Source: Firmicutes bacterium UBA3920 (GTDB taxonomy: Bacteria; Bacillota; Clostridia; Caldicoprobacterales; Xylanivirgaceae). Taken from it: a stretch of 9,571 nt of DNA. Below, piece by piece: positions 7,505-9,571 of this stretch (its first letter is position 1; every line of letters starts with the position of its first letter). The notes beneath the pieces were generated by a model. The model was not told where the DNA came from. It did no database searches and was given only the letters and a program-made list of their open reading frames with translations. A program made the position numbers and the translations under genes. The stretch covers positions 35,170 through 44,740 of the forward strand of contig DGES01000126.1 in NCBI GenBank assembly GCA_002386065.1, in the 5' to 3' direction.

Positions 7505-8272
7505 TTATTCTAATCCAAAACGCTTTAAATTGTTTAAGCTTATCTCTAAACTATCAAATGGGCTTCTTTCACATATATCCCGCTCAACTGCACACCATTT
7601 GACACCTGTATCTTGACAGGCCTTTATTATGGCAGACCAATTTAGATTACCCTCTCCCACCTCTGTCATCTTATGTGAATTATCAAGGTTGCCTACCATA
7701 TCCTTAAAATGAACAACATCCATCCTACCTTCAACTCTATATATCCAATCTACTGGGTTACCACCTCCTACCTGTATCCAGTATGTATCAAGCTCAAAAT
7801 CAAAATCTTCGTCTGTCTCCTCAAATAATATGTCCATTATGGTCCTCCCACCTAATTTTGAAAACTCAAATGCATGATTGTGATAAATGAGCCTAAGTCC
7901 ATTTTCTGAGAGAAGCTTACCTATTGTCGATGCCTTTTTTGCAAATTTTTTTACTCCTTCTAAAGTTCCTCTGTACTCAGACGGCATCGAGCCTATACCT
8001 ACATACTTACATGCCCATAACTTATGTTCCCTTATTACACTGTCGATATCTTCTTCCATACGTTCAAAGGGAATATGAGTTGCGCATATTGTAAGCCCCA
8101 GATCATCTACGATGCTCTTAAGTGTTTCCGGTTCAATAGGTCCCATACCTGAAACTTGAACTGCGCTATAACCTATATCTGCTACTTTTTTTAAACTTGA
8201 TTTTATATCCTTGACCGTCTTAGTATAGTCGCGGATAGTATATAATTGTGCTGCTACTTTTAAATTATCCAT
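7505..8272 (-). CDS. Xylose-isomerase-like TIM-barrel protein (sugar phosphate isomerase/epimerase family) 2
   Basis: This protein (255 aa, compact form of the fold) belongs to the same broad superfamily as its downstream neighbour but to a different branch, closer in look to IolE-like and 3-keto-glycoside-acting proteins. Landmarks are the start AAQLYTIRD (7-15), YHNHAFEF (130-137), FELDTYW (159-165), HFKD (188-191), GEGNLNW (206-212) and AVERD (228-232). Likely metal ligands are Glu136, Asp162, His188 and Glu230, by position. It begins with ATG; the ribosome site is a weaker GGGGTGG. It is the first structural gene after the lacI-type regulator, 89 bp downstream, with no convincing promoter of its own. 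The substrate is unknown. Confidence 0.9.
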   Translation of the reverse strand: MDNLKVAAQLYTIRDYTKTVKDIKSSLKKVADIGYSAVQVSGMGPIEPETLKSIVDDLGLTICATHIPFERMEEDIDSVIREHKLWACKYVGIGSMPSEYRGTLEGVKKFAKKASTIGKLLSENGLRLIYHNHAFEFSKLGGRTIMDILFEETDEDFDFELDTYWIQVGGGNPVDWIYRVEGRMDVVHFKDMVGNLDNSHKMTEVGEGNLNWSAIIKACQDTGVKWCAVERDICERSPFDSLEISLNNLKRFGLE

Positions 8273-8361
8273 AAAACTACCACCCCGTCTTATTATTTTT
8301 ATATAAAATACCTATAAATTAGTCGTAGAATATAAAATTACTTATTATAAAATAAGTATTA
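8273..8361 (-). other. Gap between the regulator and the sugar cassette
   Basis: These 89 bases are very AT-rich. They hold an AT hairpin next to the regulator's stop codon and a weak ribosome site before the first isomerase-like gene. I found no good -35/-10 pair on the minus strand and no copy of the palindromic operator. The cassette is therefore probably read through from the regulator's promoter, possibly reduced by the hairpin. Confidence 0.5.
8339..8358 (-). repeat. AT-rich hairpin after the regulator gene (possible weak terminator or attenuator)
   Basis: An 8-bp perfect stem, TACTTATT with AATAAGTA, encloses a 4-base loop 3 bases after the regulator's stop codon. On the minus strand it is followed by AATTTTAT, which is not a clean T tract, and the stem has only one G-C pair per arm. 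It could be a weak terminator, an mRNA end protector or chance in AT-rich DNA. Confidence 0.35.
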
Positions 8362-9375
8362 TTATATTACTTTAAAACAAGAATTCCTCTCGACTAAAAT
8401 AGGCTCTAACTCTACAGATTGGATCTCCCCTATCCCATTTAGTTCATCTAATAGAAGTTTTACCGCAATAGCACCCATTCTATCCAATGGTTGTCTGACC
8501 ACAGTAAGAGATGGTTCTACGAGCTTTGAAAGTATACTATCATCAAATCCAATGACAGATAATTCGTTAGGCACTTTTATATGCATATCCTTAGCTGCAT
8601 TAAGTACACCAATTGACATAAGATTATTTACTGCGAATATAGCTGTTGGCGGTTCTGACTGGTTTAGCAATTTAAATCCACTTTTATAACCACTATCTAT
8701 ATCTAAGTTACCTCTTATTATCAAGTCATTATCTACATCGATATCTGAATTTTTTAAGGCATCCATATAACCCTTTCGCCTATTTCCTTGGGTCCCTGCT
8801 GTAAGTCCATCTATAAAACCTATTCGCCTATGGCCTAAGGATATTAAATATTTTGTGGCTTCATAAGCTCCTTTATATGTATCAACTGATACTTGGCTCA
8901 CACCTTCAAAACGACTGCCAAATGCAACTACTGCTATATTATTTCTTTTAAGTTCTTCTATGTTCTCTAAATTCTTTACGTTATCTTCTGGTTTAACACG
9001 AGTAGGACTAAATATCACTCCATCTACCCGCCTGATTATTAAATTTTCTACATATTCTGTTTCCCTCAAAACTGAACGTTTTGTATTACATAAATATGCA
9101 ATATATCCTGCATTATTTAATTCATTTTCCATTGATTCTGCTATCTGTGTATAGTAGTCATTTGATATAGTAGGAACAAGCAATGCTATAGTCTGTGTTC
9201 TACCGCTAGCTAAAGATTTCGCAATGCTATTTGGACGATAATTCAATTCCTTAGCTGCTTTCAATATCTTAGACTTGGTATTTGGGTGAACCGGATGATC
9301 AGAATCATTTAATACCCTTGATACTGTAGCTGTAGAGACGTTGCATATCTTTGCTATATCATATATAGTTGCCAA
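8362..9375 (-). CDS. LacI/GalR-family transcriptional regulator
   Basis: This DNA-binding regulator (337 aa, standard length) has an N-terminal helix-turn-helix (4-23, TIYDIAKICNVSTATVSRVL) and a hinge helix (NSIAKSLASG, 49-58) that normally bends the centre of a palindromic operator. Its C-terminal periplasmic-binding-protein-like domain (about 62-337) shows VDGVIFSP (117-124), GHRRIGFIDG (181-190), VIGFDDS (274-280) and VVRQPLDRMG (292-301). Recognition-helix positions that set specificity read Thr15-Ala16. The start codon is TTG with AGGAGG 7 bases upstream. A perfect 18-bp palindrome lies between its promoter and start, implying autorepression relieved by a sugar-type ligand. The genes downstream suggest the ligand is the substrate or product of the isomerase/oxidoreductase cassette. 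A CcpA-like global role is possible but less likely from context. Confidence 0.94.
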   Translation of the reverse strand: MATIYDIAKICNVSTATVSRVLNDSDHPVHPNTKSKILKAAKELNYRPNSIAKSLASGRTQTIALLVPTISNDYYTQIAESMENELNNAGYIAYLCNTKRSVLRETEYVENLIIRRVDGVIFSPTRVKPEDNVKNLENIEELKRNNIAVVAFGSRFEGVSQVSVDTYKGAYEATKYLISLGHRRIGFIDGLTAGTQGNRRKGYMDALKNSDIDVDNDLIIRGNLDIDSGYKSGFKLLNQSEPPTAIFAVNNLMSIGVLNAAKDMHIKVPNELSVIGFDDSILSKLVEPSLTVVRQPLDRMGAIAVKLLLDELNGIGEIQSVELEPILVERNSCFKVI

Positions 9376-9382
9376 TTTACTG

Positions 9383-9388
9383 CCTCCT
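9383..9388 (-). promoter_or_regulatory. Ribosome binding site for the TTG start of the LacI-family gene
   Basis: A perfect AGGAGG on the minus strand lies 7 bases before the TTG at 9375. No in-frame ATG fits the HTH domain start better. Confidence 0.8.
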
Positions 9389-9397
9389 AAAACCTTA

Positions 9398-9415
9398 AAG
9401 GTAACCGGTTACCTT
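9398..9415. promoter_or_regulatory. Perfect 18-bp palindromic LacI-family operator
   Basis: AAGGTAACCGGTTACCTT is a perfect inverted repeat centred on CG, the classic form of LacI/GalR-family operators. It lies 22 bases before the regulator's start codon and about 5 bases downstream of the predicted transcription start. Bound protein there would block the start or path of RNA polymerase. It is the only such full palindrome I found in the window. Confidence 0.85.
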
Positions 9416-9426
9416 GTTTTAAATAG

Positions 9427-9454
9427 ATTATATCACATGAGGTTTTATAGTCAA
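9427..9454 (-). promoter_or_regulatory. Sigma-A-type promoter for the regulator and probably the sugar cassette
   Basis: The minus strand reads TTGACT (9449-9454), a 16-base spacer and a perfect TATAAT (9427-9432). Transcription would start near 9420, just before the palindromic operator. This is the strongest promoter match in the window. Confidence 0.82.
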
Positions 9455-9571
9455 TTATTTTGCTTTACTTTTGCCTGTCTTAAAAATTTTGATATTGATA
9501 AAAGCTTGTTTAATAATCAATCATTTCACAATAAAATGCTCTTAATTATGGACAAAGGGGCTATTACAAAA
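9455..9571. other. Intergenic DNA at the right edge, possible start of a divergent gene
   Basis: No complete gene is seen. On the plus strand a weak promoter-like pair, TTGATA (9489-9494) and AATAAT (9512-9517) with 17 bases between, precedes an open frame starting at ATG 9536 or 9548 and running off the edge (MDKGAITK from the second ATG). No ribosome site supports it. On the minus strand a frame open from the edge to a TGA near 9527 is equally possible as the end of an upstream gene. Neither can be settled in this window. Confidence 0.25.

Noticed and set aside
7752..7762. GGTTACC half-site inside the first isomerase-like gene
   Set aside because: Only one half of the operator is present, within coding sequence, with no matching partner half.

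Overview
The window is AT-rich DNA with a codon and gene style typical of a low-GC Firmicute, most likely a clostridial anaerobe. Reasons are the split glycine dehydrogenase (gcvPA/gcvPB), strong AGGAGG-type ribosome binding sites, frequent ATA isoleucine codons and frequent TTG/GTG starts. The species cannot be named from the sequence alone. Nine protein genes are seen, all on the minus strand, so transcription runs from high to low coordinates. No gene-free stretch exceeds 300 bases, and I saw no RNA gene, CRISPR array, insertion sequence or integrase.

Right-hand unit (about 9454 down to 5379): a LacI-family regulator (8362-9375) has a consensus-like promoter (TTGACT, 16 nt, TATAAT). A perfect 18-bp palindrome with a central CG lies just downstream of the expected transcription start, a clear case for autorepression. 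After an 89-bp gap with an AT-rich hairpin come two xylose-isomerase-like TIM-barrel proteins (7505-8272 and 6608-7480) and a Gfo/Idh/MocA NAD(P)-dependent oxidoreductase (5423-6580). These three are tightly packed and end at a strong intrinsic terminator (5379-5413). The set looks like a small regulated pathway for oxidising and isomerising, or cleaving, a sugar or polyol. Its substrate is not evident, and no transporter or kinase is in view.

Left-hand unit (about 5321 down to at least 37): gcvT, gcvH, gcvPA and gcvPB encode the T, H and split P proteins of the glycine cleavage system. They are followed by a gene of the iron-sulfur L-serine dehydratase alpha-subunit family. gcvH-gcvPA are 2 bp apart and gcvPA-gcvPB overlap by 4 bp. 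An extended -10 promoter lies about 45 bases before gcvT, leaving a leader too short for a glycine riboswitch. The L-protein gene (lpdA), glyA and a serine dehydratase beta subunit are not in the window. If the last gene is a true serine dehydratase, the operon would link glycine to serine (through SHMT) and then pyruvate. However, this protein lacks one of the three family cysteines expected to hold the [4Fe-4S] cluster and has altered active-site-region motifs, so its activity is open.

The most interesting points are the divergent serine-dehydratase-like protein, the LacI-controlled three-gene sugar cassette with its clean operator, and the glycine cleavage operon without an evident glycine riboswitch. 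I did not find a clearly new kind of system.
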